NCBI GenBank assembly: GCA_014529385.2 | Contig: CM043969.1 | Span: 67,671,676-67,735,675 of the forward strand | Length of the DNA: 64,000 nt | Reading direction: 5' to 3' | From: Adiantum capillus-veneris | Taxonomy: Eukaryota; Streptophyta; Polypodiopsida; Polypodiales; Pteridaceae | Part shown: positions 44,573 to 53,911 of the stretch, in pieces | Position numbering within the stretch: the first letter of the stretch is position 1 | How the letters are laid out: each line of letters begins with the position of its first letter | The notes under the pieces: model-generated | What the model was told of the DNA's origin: nothing | The model's database searches: none | The model's input: only the letters and a program-made list of their open reading frames with translations | Translations under genes and position numbers: made by a program

Positions 44573-45186
44573 GCTCAGCGGCTTCTCTCAATTCTAGAGT
44601 TCAGCTTTCATTTCGCAGATTTTACATCGACAAGTGTAAAGGGCTACCCCTTCCGCCATATTATGTTAGTGTAGATAGTGTAGATGAGTTCGTATCAAAA
44701 CTGACGTGATCACATATTCATGGAAACGTCCAAATGTCCCCAACAACAAATATTGCCTGTGCAGAGTCACTACTAATAAGCTACAAGGTGATCAATACAT
44801 CGCATATGTGCATGCTGGCCGCTTGAACCTCGCTGCCCTAGCCTCTGCTTGCTGCGCCTGGTCTTGTTGTGACTGCTTGCTTGAAGTGGAGCTTCCATGG
44901 TTGTTTGACATTGTGTAATCGGCTGCGACCAACTGCCTGCCCGCTGAATTATATTGGCAGCCATTGTTTGGGTACCTCTCGGCCTCTCTTCCTCTTTGGG
45001 TCTCTCTCTCTCTCTCTCTCGTTCGTTCGTGTGCCATCTGTGGCACTCTGAATAGATGTATCTCGATTGCAGCCACCAGTGAATGCCTATAGAACTTCCA
45101 TTTTTTTTTTCTCGTGTCATGTTCAGAGGAGTACAATTTGAGTTCTAATCGAAGTACTGTTGATTCACTCTGAACAGCGCTATCAG
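44571..45186 (+). promoter_or_regulatory. Probable upstream region of the LAS1-like exon
   Basis: Low-repeat DNA of mixed composition directly upstream of the host exon, with a (TC)10 pyrimidine patch at 45001-45020, common in plant 5' leaders. No TATA box is convincing. ORFs here (for example 44706-44918, 44792-45226 minus) have no recognised content. Confidence 0.3.
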
Positions 45187-45309
45187 ATGGAAGCAAGGGC
45201 ACATGGCGCTTTGAGGGCGGTGCCATGGGAAAGTTGGCGACTCTGGAATGAAGTCGGGGAAGCTGTTTTTTCTTCCTCTCCTGACCGTGTCTCTGCAGCT
45301 CTCAACAAG
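45187..45309 (+). CDS. LAS1: Probable first exon of a LAS1-like ribosome-biogenesis gene
   Basis: ATG 45187 opens 41 codons (MEARAHGALRAVPWESWRLW, then NEVGEAVFSSSPDRVSAALNK) ending exactly at AAG|GTATCT, a good 5' splice site at 45310. The pattern VPW-x-SW-x-x-W-x-x-V with x-x-x-FSSSPD-x-V-x-AAL is the start of the Las1 domain in plant LAS1-like proteins. In yeast and animals Las1 is the endonuclease partner of Grc3/NOL9 that cuts ITS2 during 60S subunit maturation in the nucleolus. Upstream stops support this ATG. The next exon (expected to begin near a WRSRG-type motif) was not seen in the following 18.7 kb on this strand, so either intron 1 is long and full of transposons or this is a captured fragment. 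Identification is from memory of the family. Confidence 0.55.
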
Positions 45310-45315
45310 GTATCT
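45310..45315 (+). promoter_or_regulatory. 5' splice site of the LAS1-like exon
   Basis: AAG|GTATCT fits the plant donor consensus and lies where Las1-domain similarity stops. Confidence 0.55.
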
Positions 45316-45512
45316 CTACCCGGCTCAATGTTTTTCTTGTCCAATCATTGATTCTGCTTTGTGAAAACCTCGAGTAATATTCCCACCCTTATGTACATAT
45401 GGTAATTTTCTCACATTGCTCTCTCTCTTTTAAAACTGACAGTAGCTTTTGTAGAGGTCATCTCCTTGTTTTCTTTGGGAGAGGAGAGTCGATAATAGGG
45501 GACAAACTAGGT

Positions 45513-45515
<3 letters not shown>

Positions 45516-45554
<39 letters not shown>
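45516..45554. repeat. (GA)n tract at the SINE tail
   Basis: About 19 GA units directly at the 3' end of the minus-strand SINE that follows. Confidence 0.97.
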
Positions 45555-45558
<4 letters not shown>

Positions 45559-45673
45559 AACGTCGTAGGAAACTATACCAAGAGACCTTAAAGATCTAGC
45601 CGAGGAGGAGAGTTGAACTCAAGACCTGTTATTCAAGAGGGAAATGGCATAACCAATCCACCACACTTGGGTG
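45555..45673 (-). mobile_element. tRNA-derived SINE, copy with both promoter boxes
   Basis: On the minus strand the head reads CCCAAGTGTGGTGGATTGG, with an A-box-like TGGTGGATTGG, then 35 bases further GTTCAACTC, an exact fit to the box B core GTTCRANNC. The body ends CGACGTTAAAAC followed by (CT)n. The box spacing is that of tRNA genes, but no cloverleaf is kept, so it is a SINE head and not a tRNA gene. A second, truncated copy lies 80 bp away. Confidence 0.7.
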
Positions 45674-45708
45674 ATAGGAAGGTTATACCATTTTCCTCTT
45701 TTTATTAG

Positions 45709-45736
45709 CACACACACACACACACCCACACACACT
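45709..45736. repeat. (CA)n microsatellite
   Basis: CA units with one CCC interruption between the two SINE copies. Confidence 0.95.
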
Positions 45737-45750
45737 CGAGAAGAAGAGAG

Positions 45751-45850
45751 TTTTAGCGTCATAGGAAACTAACCCAAGAGACCTTAAAGATCTAGCCGAC
45801 GAGGAGAGTTGAACTAAGACCTGTTACTCAAGAGGGAAATGGCATATCCA
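45751..45850 (-). mobile_element. tRNA-derived SINE, truncated copy
   Basis: Very similar to 45555-45673 (TTTTAGCGTCATAGGAAACT, GATCTAGCCGACGAGGAG) but lacks the first ~20 bases of the head, where copia sequence begins. Confidence 0.75.
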
Positions 45851-45979
45851 TGGTACGATAGAATTACCAAAGAGAAGGAAATAACCAATAGTGGATCTCC
45901 GTGTGGAAACACAACCTGCCCAATCAAAACCATTGGGACCAACAAGAATATCACCGCCCAAAAAAGTGAATACCATAGT
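45851..45979 (-). pseudogene. Copia RNase H fragment
   Basis: Minus strand encodes ...NGFDWAGCVSTRRSTIGYFL-LFGNSIVPW, the region around the first RNase H acidic residue of a copia polyprotein (usually D-x-DWAG, here GFDWAG). Only ~40 residues remain, between a SINE on one side and a plus-strand Ty3 RT on the other. Confidence 0.75.
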
Positions 45980-46918
45980 CAATAGTACAGAGATCCACTT
46001 TCTTGGCCACATAGTGTCAAAGGATGGTGTCTGAATGGATTCCGCAAAGGTTGAAGCTATTAAGACATGGCCAGACTTAAAGACTGTGCACGATGTGCGA
46101 AGCTTCTTGGGATTGTTCTCATACCACAGAAGGTTTATCAAGAATTTTGCAGAGATAGCTTCCCTTCTTCACGCTTTGCAAAAGAAAGAGGTCACTTTCA
46201 GATGGACCCAAAAAGAGATTTCAACTTTCAGTCTCTTAAAGGAAAAGTTGACTTTAGATCGTGTGATTGTTTTACCACATCTTAGGAAGTCATTTGTGGT
46301 CCAGTGTGACGCGTGTGGCAATAGCATCGGAGCAATGCTAATGCAAGATGATCGGGTAGTAGCTTATGAGAGAAGAATCTTGCAAGGGCCAGAAAAGATT
46401 ATACAAATCTATGAGAAAGAGTTTTTGGCCATCATTCATGCGCTCTCTAGCTGGAAGCACTACTTGTTAGGTGCTTATTTTGTTGTCCATAGAGATCATC
46501 AGACCTTGCGATACTTCTTGACAAGTCAAAGCTATCCGAAAGGCATATGCGATGGGCAAACATTCTTTCTATGTTCCACTTCCAGATTATGCATGTGGAA
46601 GGCAAGAAGAATGTTGTGGCTGATGCATTATCAAGAAAGCCACAAATTTCAGGTGTGTCAATTCCTTATCATCACGAGCTCGATGACATGAAGGAACATC
46701 ATGCTACTGATGAAGATTTTGCAAGGATCTTTGAACAGTTGCAAGATGGGCAACGTCATGAGCACTACCTCCTCAAAGACGGTTTTATGATGATGCATGG
46801 GAGACTTTGTGTTACTAGGCCATTGCGACGTAAGGTCATGGTAGAAAGTCATGTCCAACCGTATGTAGGGCATCGTGGAATTTTGCATATAAAGGACAAG
46901 ATCTTTGAGGCAGATTGA
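45980..46918 (+). pseudogene. Chromovirus RT end, RNase H and integrase zinc region
   Basis: Starts in the RT connection (IHFLGHIVSKDGV, stop, VRSFLGLFSYHRRFIKNFAE), through FRWTQKEISTFSLLK into RNase H (VVQCDACGNSIGAMLMQDD; YEKEFLAIIHALSSWKHYL; HQTLRYFL). The frame shifts at about 46535-46547 and continues with MRWANILSMFHFQIMHVEGK, VVADALSRK and the integrase zinc region HVQPYVGHRGI. ORF 46547-46918 stops there. Confidence 0.9.
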
Positions 46919-47296
46919 TATGACAGATCGATATGTTGAGAACATGGATGAAATGTATAAGAAGATCAAGCTTGCCTTGGAGAGGACTTAGGCAAAGTAG
47001 AAAAGGTCTTCTGATTGTCACCGTTGTGAACTGCTGTTTTCACCTCGTGATTGGGTACTTTTACGGTTTGAAAAGGCAAGGTTAAGGAAGATGAAGGGCA
47101 AGCAAAGATTGTTTCCGAAGCTCAACATGCGTTACTATGGGTCTTTTCAAGAGCTTGATAAGATCAGCGATGTTGCTTATAGGCTGAAATTGCTTGACAC
47201 TTGGAAGATCCATAATGGGTTTCATGTGAGTCTTCTAAGACCCTTTGTGGGTGATGTGCCAGAAGGTATGCCACAAGAGATCAGCTTGAAGTCAAT
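46919..47296 (+). pseudogene. Chromovirus integrase C-terminal (GPY/F) part after core deletion
   Basis: The sequence passes from the zinc region directly to YVENMDEMYKKIKLALE, with a stop or two, then WVLLRFEKARLRKMKGKQRL, YYGSFQELDKISDVAYRLKL and IHNGFHVSLLRPFVGD. These are the C-terminal integrase features. The catalytic core with D-D-E is deleted (several hundred bases). Confidence 0.85.
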
Positions 47297-47440
47297 GAAC
47301 TTGATGAGATCTTGGTACCCGAGCAGGTTTTGGCACATAAAGAAAGAAAAGTTAAGGGACAAGTTTCAAGACGCTATTTGGTGAAGTTCAAGAACTATCC
47401 ACCTATGGATGCAAAGTGGATGGAAGAGCATAAACTGTGA
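47297..47440 (+). pseudogene. Chromodomain
   Basis: ELDEILVPEQVLAHKERKVK...SRRYLVKFKNYPPMDAKWMEE, a chromodomain in a different frame from the preceding integrase part. It keeps the aromatic/basic pattern Y-L-V-K-F/W-K-x-Y-x-x-x-x-x-x-W. In chromoviruses it steers integration to methylated-histone heterochromatin. The TGA at 47438-47440 precedes a LYLEAFG phrase that is usually still coding. Confidence 0.85.
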
Positions 47441-47784
47441 GAGTCACCAAATGTATTGCAGCTTTACCTTGAGGCCTTTGGGTTACAGCTTACGTACGCA
47501 CCAACCCAACGTGTTCAAAGGAGGGGTAATGATGGAGGTAGCACATCAAATGTACATACGGATTCAGTGCAATAGAAGTGTGCATCGCTCTTCAAGTGTC
47601 AAAGGTATTATGCTCACTTCTATCATAGATGGAAATGACAAAAGTATGAAGGTCTCATTAAGTCATTTGTATCTATGTGTTATGACCTTTCTTGCGGGTA
47701 CATGCGATGATAAAAGCGCGCTAACAAGACAAGATCATGAATGGCAAGTATATATGGCATGCAATTGAGGACGTTTGCGATTTC
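47441..47784 (+). other. Chromovirus 3' internal region
   Basis: Between the chromodomain and the polypurine tract. Its end (ATGCGATGATAAAAG... GCATGCAATTGAGGACGTTT) is similar to 59290-59400. Confidence 0.6.
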
Positions 47785-47796
47785 AAGAGGGGGGTA
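47785..47796 (+). promoter_or_regulatory. Polypurine tract before LTR C1
   Basis: AAGAGGGGGGTA directly followed by TGTCAC. Confidence 0.85.
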
Positions 47797-49177
47797 TGTC
47801 ACAAGGACGTGGCAAGTGCTAATTACTGTCACGAGGACGTGGCAATTGTTAACCTTAGTTGTTGGTTTCTTTCCGATGATTTTTATTTAATTTTTGGGAC
47901 CCTCTTTTTATAGTCACAAATGGCTTGACATTGCATGGTCAGTGTGAAATGGCCGACGACCGAGAGTTTCGCCCGCACTTGGGAAGGGCAGGTCGCCACG
48001 AGATGGTCGGGCTAGTCGGCACTGGAATCTGAGGAGTAAAAGGGTGTCTAGGCTTAGTTCAAAGTCAATTAGGCCCCCTCACTACACTTAAAGTCGGTGG
48101 GTACTAGGAATTAACTCTAAAGAGACAAACTGGACACATGGCGGCTCTAGAGTGATTTGCCAGAAGCATCAGCAAGAGGGGGGGCGCCCAAATTGAGAGA
48201 GGAGGCTGATTTGCAACTCACTGTGACTTACAGTGTGTGGGTGAGTAGTGGGTGCAGGTGATCACAACTTTAATGGAAAGCTTGCCTTCTCCCTTGTCTC
48301 ATGCAACGCGATGACTTGCTCTCGCGTATCTCTCTCCCCCCTTTGGCACATATGGTAATGCCCCACTAGATGGGCTACTCAGTTGACCATGTACAGTTCT
48401 GAGGGTTTATGCGCGCTTGCCAAGGCAAGAGCCTTCTGAACAGGAAACGAATTAGCTAATTGCTAATCCCGCACAAGTACGCACAGTTCCATCGCGAAGG
48501 ATTGCGAAAACGAAGAGTTTTCTCGCGTAAAAACTCGTCTGTTTCGAAGTGGAACTGTTCCATTGCGTGCGGGAGCACCCGAGACACACGTAGGCTTGCT
48601 CACTCCGCTTGAAACGGTCCAAAACAGAGAATTACAGCTTGTTGTGTTTTTCTGCAGGTTTAGGGTTTCGCACCTAAACTGCAAGGAATCCCCAGGGGAG
48701 CCTCGAAAAGGCCTCGGGATGCGTGTACAGGGCTGTAGGCACCTAATAGTGGCAAAACAGAAAATTACAGCACGCTGATATTGACCTGCAGCTCACCGTA
48801 AATCTTCCAGAATGCGGGGTAAAACATCCTAGGCGTGTATTTTTGACCTACAGGGATTTTGTGCTGTTATGTTGGCGAAATTGGGTCAAAAACCTGCGAT
48901 TACATCCATGGACAGGTCTGGACAGCTTGGTGGGAATTAGGTGAAAGTGATCGGATTGTTTCTTTGCACCAAGAATAACGAAATACCAAAAGGGGCGCCA
49001 ATCTTTTGGGCCAACAGTTGTCGGCGTTTGCTTGGTAGCGCTCTAGCTTCCAGGCCGTGTGTGTTTGAAGTGTCAATTCCCGTTACAGGTTTTTTTTGCG
49101 AAGTTTCTTTGTGTCCTAAAGTCTAAAGTAAGGTTTTGGGTGAAAGCCAAAGTCTACTGCCCTACGGGCCGGTTTCA
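47797..49177 (+). repeat. LTR C1 (chromovirus 3' LTR)
   Basis: TGTCAC...GGTTTCA, about 1381 bp. It aligns with 59411-61141 over most of its length (GAGAGTTTCGCCCGCACTTG, GAGATGGTCGGGC, CTACTGCCCTACGGGCCGG). The first ~60 bases contain a tandem duplication of TGTCAC-AGGACGTGGCAA. Contains the shared LTR motif at 48972-49014. Confidence 0.8.
48972..49014 (+). promoter_or_regulatory. Shared LTR motif (copy in C1)
   Basis: AATAACGAAATACC, AAAAGGGGCGCC, then TTTTGGGCC; ends 163 bp before the LTR end. Confidence 0.8.
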
Positions 49178-50086
49178 GGCTCCATATGGATTGTTTCATG
49201 GAATGTGCAGGTGAACCCAAGTTTCAGTGTCAATTGGGCCGCTTGCGTCAGGAGCTTCAGCAATGCCTTGTGGGTAGTGTGATTAATATTCGTATGCTTC
49301 AGGAGCATCATCTTGTGAGATCTGCATTAGGCGAAGTGGTCAGATTTTGTGTGGTAGTTATGAGACATTTTGGTCAGCTGCATTTGGGCTTGGAGGCATC
49401 CAAGAGGGGTATGTATGACTATTGTGGACTCATGGCAGCAGACCATTGTGGGCTGAGGTATTATTGTGCCAGGTAGGGCTCAATGGATTACTATGCAGGT
49501 CCAGGGTTGCCTCATGGGCTTCCTGAACATATATGTGCCCATTGTGGCAAATGCACGAGCAAAATTTTGGTCACATATTGTAGTCTCTTTGCCGCATGCA
49601 GAGGAGTGGTGTGTTGGGTAAGACTTCAACATGCTGGAGGACCCCTCAAACAGGATTGGAGGTAGTCATGCTACAGTGCACGGGGCTGAGTTGGCAGCTT
49701 GGGAGCGTCTATGTATGACCTTGAGGGTTTTCGATGTTTGGCAGCATACAGGCTTTGTGCGGTCCCCAGACAACTTGTCTTTCTCTCGCTCTGACTGCAG
49801 AGTAGGAGTGAATCTATCTCGGATAGATCACTTCTATGCCAGTGAGCACATCTGTGACATGGGTGGATGTGTTTGCATTCTGGCAGGGACTACTTTTTTC
49901 GACCATGCGCCAATGATTCTCACTGTGACAGACAGACGGAGGAGGGGGGCGTACAATGCTGCGCATCCCTGAGAGGGTCTTGCTAGATCCAGAGCTTAGA
50001 GAGCGGGTGGTGGCACTTTGGACTCGATAGTTTGGACATGCAAGACACCCCTGCTTGTAGAGTGGTCTTTGGACTCGTTGATGTCA
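49178..50086 (+). pseudogene. LINE endonuclease (APE-type) domain
   Basis: The translation in shifting frames shows WIVSW at the start, LQEHHL (metal-binding Glu) near 49305, DFNMLEDPSNR near 49625, NLSRIDHFYAS near 49820 and FFDHAPMILTV near 49900, the last holding the catalytic His of the S/F-DH motif. This is the nicking enzyme that starts target-primed reverse transcription. ORFs 49186-49476, 49483-49665 and 49631-49972 hold the pieces; frameshifts near 49340, 49480 and 49620 separate them. Confidence 0.85.
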
Positions 50087-50091
50087 GTTGA
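50087..50091. repeat. Target site duplication GTTGA (left of element A)
   Basis: Identical to 57677-57681. Confidence 0.95.
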
Positions 50092-51363
50092 TGTCACGTG
50101 ACACATCCAACCCTATGTGTCCGTGGACAAGCTACAGCATGACCACGGTTCAGTTCAGTCAAGTCAGTCTAGAATAGGAAGTGATCTGGCACTTTTGTGA
50201 GCCTGTTCACAGAGCGTGCATGTCCAGACACTTAGAGTAGATGCATATCCTCTGGTTGCACACAGCATGATCATCAACATTACCATCAGAATCCATCCGG
50301 AGCATTTTCTAATGCACAGAACCTATCTTCCCTATTTTTGACATTTTTCACTTATTATTTTTAAGTGACTTTTGTTGGAAACTGGGTAGGGCAATTTTCA
50401 TAAGCAAGTACATAAAGAAACCTTAGCGCTAGCATTTTTGGCAGAAGAGGCAGCAGGAGCTTCACTTCAACAGGCACCTTCTCAGCAGGACCCCCCCCCC
50501 CCCCCCCCCCCGGCAAGGCCTAGCGTTTTTGCAACACAACAACAAGGCTAGCGTTTTGCATTCACAGGACAGCCTTGGCGTTTTTGCATGGCAGATCAGC
50601 CCCGGCGACCACAAGACACAGAAGATCAGCCCTAGCGATAGCAGATTCCCCAGCGACAGAAAATCAGTCCTAGCGTTAGCAGTTTCCTCAGCAAAGACAG
50701 ATTTCGGCCCCTAGCATTTTTGGTTTGCAGATCAACCTCAGTGTTTTTGCAGATCTTCGCGACACAATCAGCCCTAGACTCAGCGTTTTCAGTTTTCAGC
50801 AGTCAGTACATGCAGTAGAACCCCCGAACCTCGCAGAGCTCACCTTTACGCAACAGATCCTCGCTGCATGGTCAGATCAAGCGCAATTTGCAGAGTCAGC
50901 CCGGAAAAAGGCAGATTTCAGCATCTGCATTTTCAGTGTGTTGTCGTCGCATCGTTGTCATCGACATTGTCACCGACATAGAGTCAGGATTCGGCAGATA
51001 AAAGATTTGCAGATTTCAGCCCTTTGCGTTTTCAGATTTCAGCCCATCTCGTCGTCGTCCTCATCGTCGGCAAGTCCAAACATTGTAGAGATTTGTGCAA
51101 TCAATAGAATAGACTTCTCTCACCCTCGAGAGAAGGGCCTTCGGAGGAGGGTTTGACAACTTTCCAGTGTCGTATTATTCTCTCTCTATCTCTCAGTCTC
51201 ATGCACCTTCATTCACAGTGTTCACCACTTTGTTTGCGTTTCTTGCACTCTCTCACTAAAGGAACGGAAGGCTCTCCCTTCTGTAAGTAAAAGGAACCCT
51301 TGAGCATAGTTCGGAGCACTCATCTTGAGTAAAGTTCAACATTCACTTCGGCTGCACCTTACA
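50092..51363 (+). repeat. 5' LTR of element A
   Basis: 1272 bp, TGTCACGTGACAC...CTTACA. The first bases form a perfect palindrome GTCACGTGAC (with a CACGTG G-box). Contains a C21 tract (50491-50511) and repeated phrases CTAGCGTTTTTGCA and CAGATCAGCCC. Confidence 0.95.
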
Positions 51364-51364
51364 T

Positions 51365-51378
51365 TGGTATCAGAGCTT
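51365..51378 (+). promoter_or_regulatory. Primer-binding site of element A
   Basis: TGGTATCAGAGCTT, one base after the LTR. Confidence 0.95.
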
Positions 51379-51825
51379 TGGCAGTGTTCTGTATCACTCA
51401 AGGAAAGAACCACATTTTTTTTTTTGCTTGTTGCGGTCGCTTGTAACCCAAGTCCTCTTGGGCGTGTTGATTCCTAATCGTGTTTTTGAAGAGTGACAGG
51501 AAACCCAAGAAAGAAGGGCTTGTCCAGCCTCCCCTTGTGCCTCTTTTCACTCATTGAGAGCGGACCGTGCACTTAGCGACCGGCCAATCGACGTGAGGTG
51601 GGAAAAAGCAACCTTGGTGTGAGCGCAAGGCCGCCAAGGGGTGCATCCACGGAAAAGAGCAGAACTCGAGTGAAGAGAAGATCCTTCTCTAACACAGATT
51701 GCAAGCTAAAGAAGAACCTCAAGAACTCAAGAACCCCAAGAACCAAGACCCCCAAGAACCCAAGTTCCTTGAGAACTTAAGAACCCAAGACCACAAGAAT
51801 TCACAAGAACCCAAGACTTCAGTGG

Positions 51826-52662
51826 ATGGTGATGACTCGAAGCGGAATGGATACTTCGCTTGGAGGTGGTGAGCATGGGAGTGGCGAAGAAGAGTTTTCC
51901 TCACCAGGAGGTTTTTCCGACCCTTCCCCATCTACGCCAAGGATTGCACTAACTCCTATGGAAGCTTTCGACAAGATGATGATGGATAGGAAGTTAGAAA
52001 GCGAAGCAAGAATGGCAAAAACTGATCGTAAGTACCAAGAAAGGATGGCAGCCATAGCGCATGAGCGCGACGAAAGAGAAGCAAAATTTGATTGTGAGAA
52101 CAAAGCAAGAATGAAAGAGATGTTGCGACTCTTTTCTCAAGTTCAGGCACAGATGCAAGAGATTCAGGAAAAGGAGACTCTCTCAGTCTCTTCTTCTCCG
52201 ACTCTCTCAGTCTCTTCTTCTCCAAAGCATGACACACAGGATTTGCATGATGCTAAGCATGATGAATTGCATGATAATGATGAACATGATAATTTGGATG
52301 ATAAGGACAAGCATGATGATTTGCATGATGATCAAGATGTGATTTCTCACAAGCATGATGATTTGCATGAAGATGATGTGATTGTTCACAAGGATGATGT
52401 GTTAGTTGATACTTTCTCTAGTGAAGCTAATCTCATTGCAGATTCGATCGATCACAAAGAACCGATCTTGGCTTTCGAGTCGAGGTCCACAGATCCCCCA
52501 CAAGAAGATTCGATAGATCCCAAAGAACCGATCTTGGCTCTCGAGCCTAGGTCCAAAGAACCCCCACAGGAAGTACTATGTGTTCGCATGATTAGTCAGC
52601 ACGCATTGTTCGAGTGTTTCATTCGTGATATCTCCTGTATTTTAGTCAGCGTCTTTATGTGA
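51826..52662 (+). CDS. Gag-like protein with coiled coil and His/Asp repeats
   Basis: 278 residues. The start MVMTRSGMD is like other Ty3 gag N-termini (MTRS). Residues ~45-115 are highly charged and probably coiled coil (MMMDRKLESEARMAKTDRKY, then QERMAAIAHERDER). Residues ~135-195 are a low-complexity His/Asp stretch of KHDDLHDD-type units. Then come two copies of DSIDxKEPILAxExRS. The C-terminus (HALFECFIRDISCILVSVFM) does not look like gag. No zinc knuckle is present. The frame is intact, which is unusual among the elements here. Function beyond gag-like is unknown. Confidence 0.6.
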   Translation: MVMTRSGMDTSLGGGEHGSGEEEFSSPGGFSDPSPSTPRIALTPMEAFDKMMMDRKLESEARMAKTDRKYQERMAAIAHERDEREAKFDCENKARMKEMLRLFSQVQAQMQEIQEKETLSVSSSPTLSVSSSPKHDTQDLHDAKHDELHDNDEHDNLDDKDKHDDLHDDQDVISHKHDDLHEDDVIVHKDDVLVDTFSSEANLIADSIDHKEPILAFESRSTDPPQEDSIDPKEPILALEPRSKEPPQEVLCVRMISQHALFECFIRDISCILVSVFM

Positions 52663-53012
52663 TCCCTTTCCAAAGGTATGCCATATTGTACGTTGAGCAC
52701 GATTCACTCATGAATGAGCACGGATGTATGCGGATTTCTCATGAAAAGATGAAATGGTTGCATTCAAGGAATTTACATTCCATGTCTCTTCCTTGGCATG
52801 ACACAATTTCCGAAAGAGCACAAGAAGGATCGAGCATCTAGCATCGGCATTTCCATTGTGTTTTACCAGAGTTGATTGATGTAGATCAGAAAGTCAAGAT
52901 TCGACTCCATTGTTTGTGTGTGTTTGATGAACGGTTTGACACTCCGTCTATATTTTCATCTACATTGCATGCACAGTCTTTAGAGAAGACTAGAATTTTT
53001 CTAGTCGCTTTA
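52663..53012 (+). other. Element A interior, no recognised ORF
   Basis: Spacer of A up to the insertion point of B; small ORFs without motifs. Confidence 0.5.
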
Positions 53013-53017
53013 CATGG
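53013..53017. repeat. Target site duplication CATGG (left of element B)
   Basis: Identical to 55986-55990. Confidence 0.93.
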
Positions 53018-53528
53018 TGTAACAAACTGCTAACGTGTCAAAGCCTAAAGAATGGAGTCAACTTACAGATGTGCCCGAGGAGCCTAAACTGTCACAAAGT
53101 GATGACGTGGCTGCTCGAGAGCAGAAACCCTAACCCTATTTTCTGCCAAAAACCCTAATTGCTGAAACCCTAATTTTGGAAACCCTAACCCTAAAACTTC
53201 AGAAACCAGATGCTTTTGAGTTTGAAGGCTTTTCACTGTAAACTGCTTTTGGGGCCTAGGGCCTTTAAATATGAGGTTAGGGCTTATTCTCTGGCATGCT
53301 TCCTGGAGAAGGTGCAGAGTTTGGAGTACCGGCTTGTACTTTGATGATGCAATATAAAGAAATACCGAAAGGGGCGCCAAGGTTTGGGGCCAATACTCTC
53401 TGGGATGGAATTTCGCCACTCCGTGTCGCGTGTCGTCTCTCTCTCTTTCAATTCAGTTGTTATTCAAGTGCTAAAAGTCTGTTTCAGTTTGTTCTTTTCT
53501 ATTGGCGCGTGGTGCCCGTCTTGTGACA
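53018..53528 (+). repeat. 5' LTR of element B
   Basis: 511 bp, TGTAAC...TTGTGACA; about 160 bp shorter than the 3' LTR because one internal block is missing. Contains four clustered AAACCCTAA-type telo-boxes (53105-53195) and the shared LTR motif (53351-53394). Confidence 0.93.
53351..53394 (+). promoter_or_regulatory. Shared LTR motif (B 5' LTR)
   Basis: ATAAAGAAATACCG, AAAGGGGCGCCAAGG, TTTGGGGCC; ends 134 bp before the LTR end. Confidence 0.85.
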
Positions 53529-53529
53529 G

Positions 53530-53542
53530 TGGTATCAGAGCA
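53530..53542 (+). promoter_or_regulatory. Primer-binding site of element B
   Basis: TGGTATCAGAGCA, one base after the LTR. Confidence 0.95.
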
Positions 53543-53597
53543 TCAGGCGTGTGCTTTTCTGAAAGCATACCGGTCCTGCAAAGAGCAGACAGAGCCA

Positions 53598-53805
53598 TTG
53601 GAAATTTATTCAGGTATCTTCGGCCTCCAACCTCGGCCTCCAACCCAGACTTATTGGAAATTTATTCGAGGTATCTTCGGCCTCCAACCTCGGCCTCCAA
53701 CCCATACTTATTGGAAATTTATTCGAGGTATCTTCGGCCTCCAACCCAGACTTATTAGCCAATTTATTCGAGGTATCTTCGGCCTCCAACCCAGACTTAT
53801 TAGGC
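53598..53805 (+). repeat. Minisatellite, ~50-65-bp units
   Basis: GAAATTTATTCGAGGTATCT followed by TCGGCCTCCAACC (once or twice) and CAGACTTATT, repeated four times. Read as protein it gives repeated FIRGIFGLQPR. Confidence 0.95.
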
Positions 53806-53911
53806 ACTCCCACCCTTACTTCATCGCGCATTAGGCGCGCTCCCGTCTTCACCGCTCATGTTTTACAGGGCATAAGCCAATTAAAATCACTTACAAGAGA
53901 AGGATCCAGAT

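Larger units (their letters stand above)
45980..49177 (+). mobile_element. Ty3 chromovirus relic with 3' LTR
   Basis: Plus-strand order is RT end, RNase H, zinc-binding integrase start, [deletion], GPY/F region, chromodomain, polypurine tract and 3' LTR. The 5' LTR, gag, protease and most of RT are missing at the left, where copia and SINE sequences abut. The chromodomain places it in the chromovirus branch. Confidence 0.88.

Noticed and set aside
45555-45673. Functional tRNA gene on the minus strand
   Set aside because: A and B box-like motifs are present, but no acceptor or anticodon stems can be paired, and two more degenerate copies lie nearby; a SINE explains it better.
50725-51156. 143-residue ORF in the 5' LTR of A
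   Set aside because: Partly repeated in the 3' LTR with frameshifts; phrase repeats of the LTR, no domain.
53105-53195. Interstitial telomere or chromosome end
   Set aside because: CCCTAA units are few, irregular and repeated at the same place in the second LTR of element B, so they belong to the LTR.
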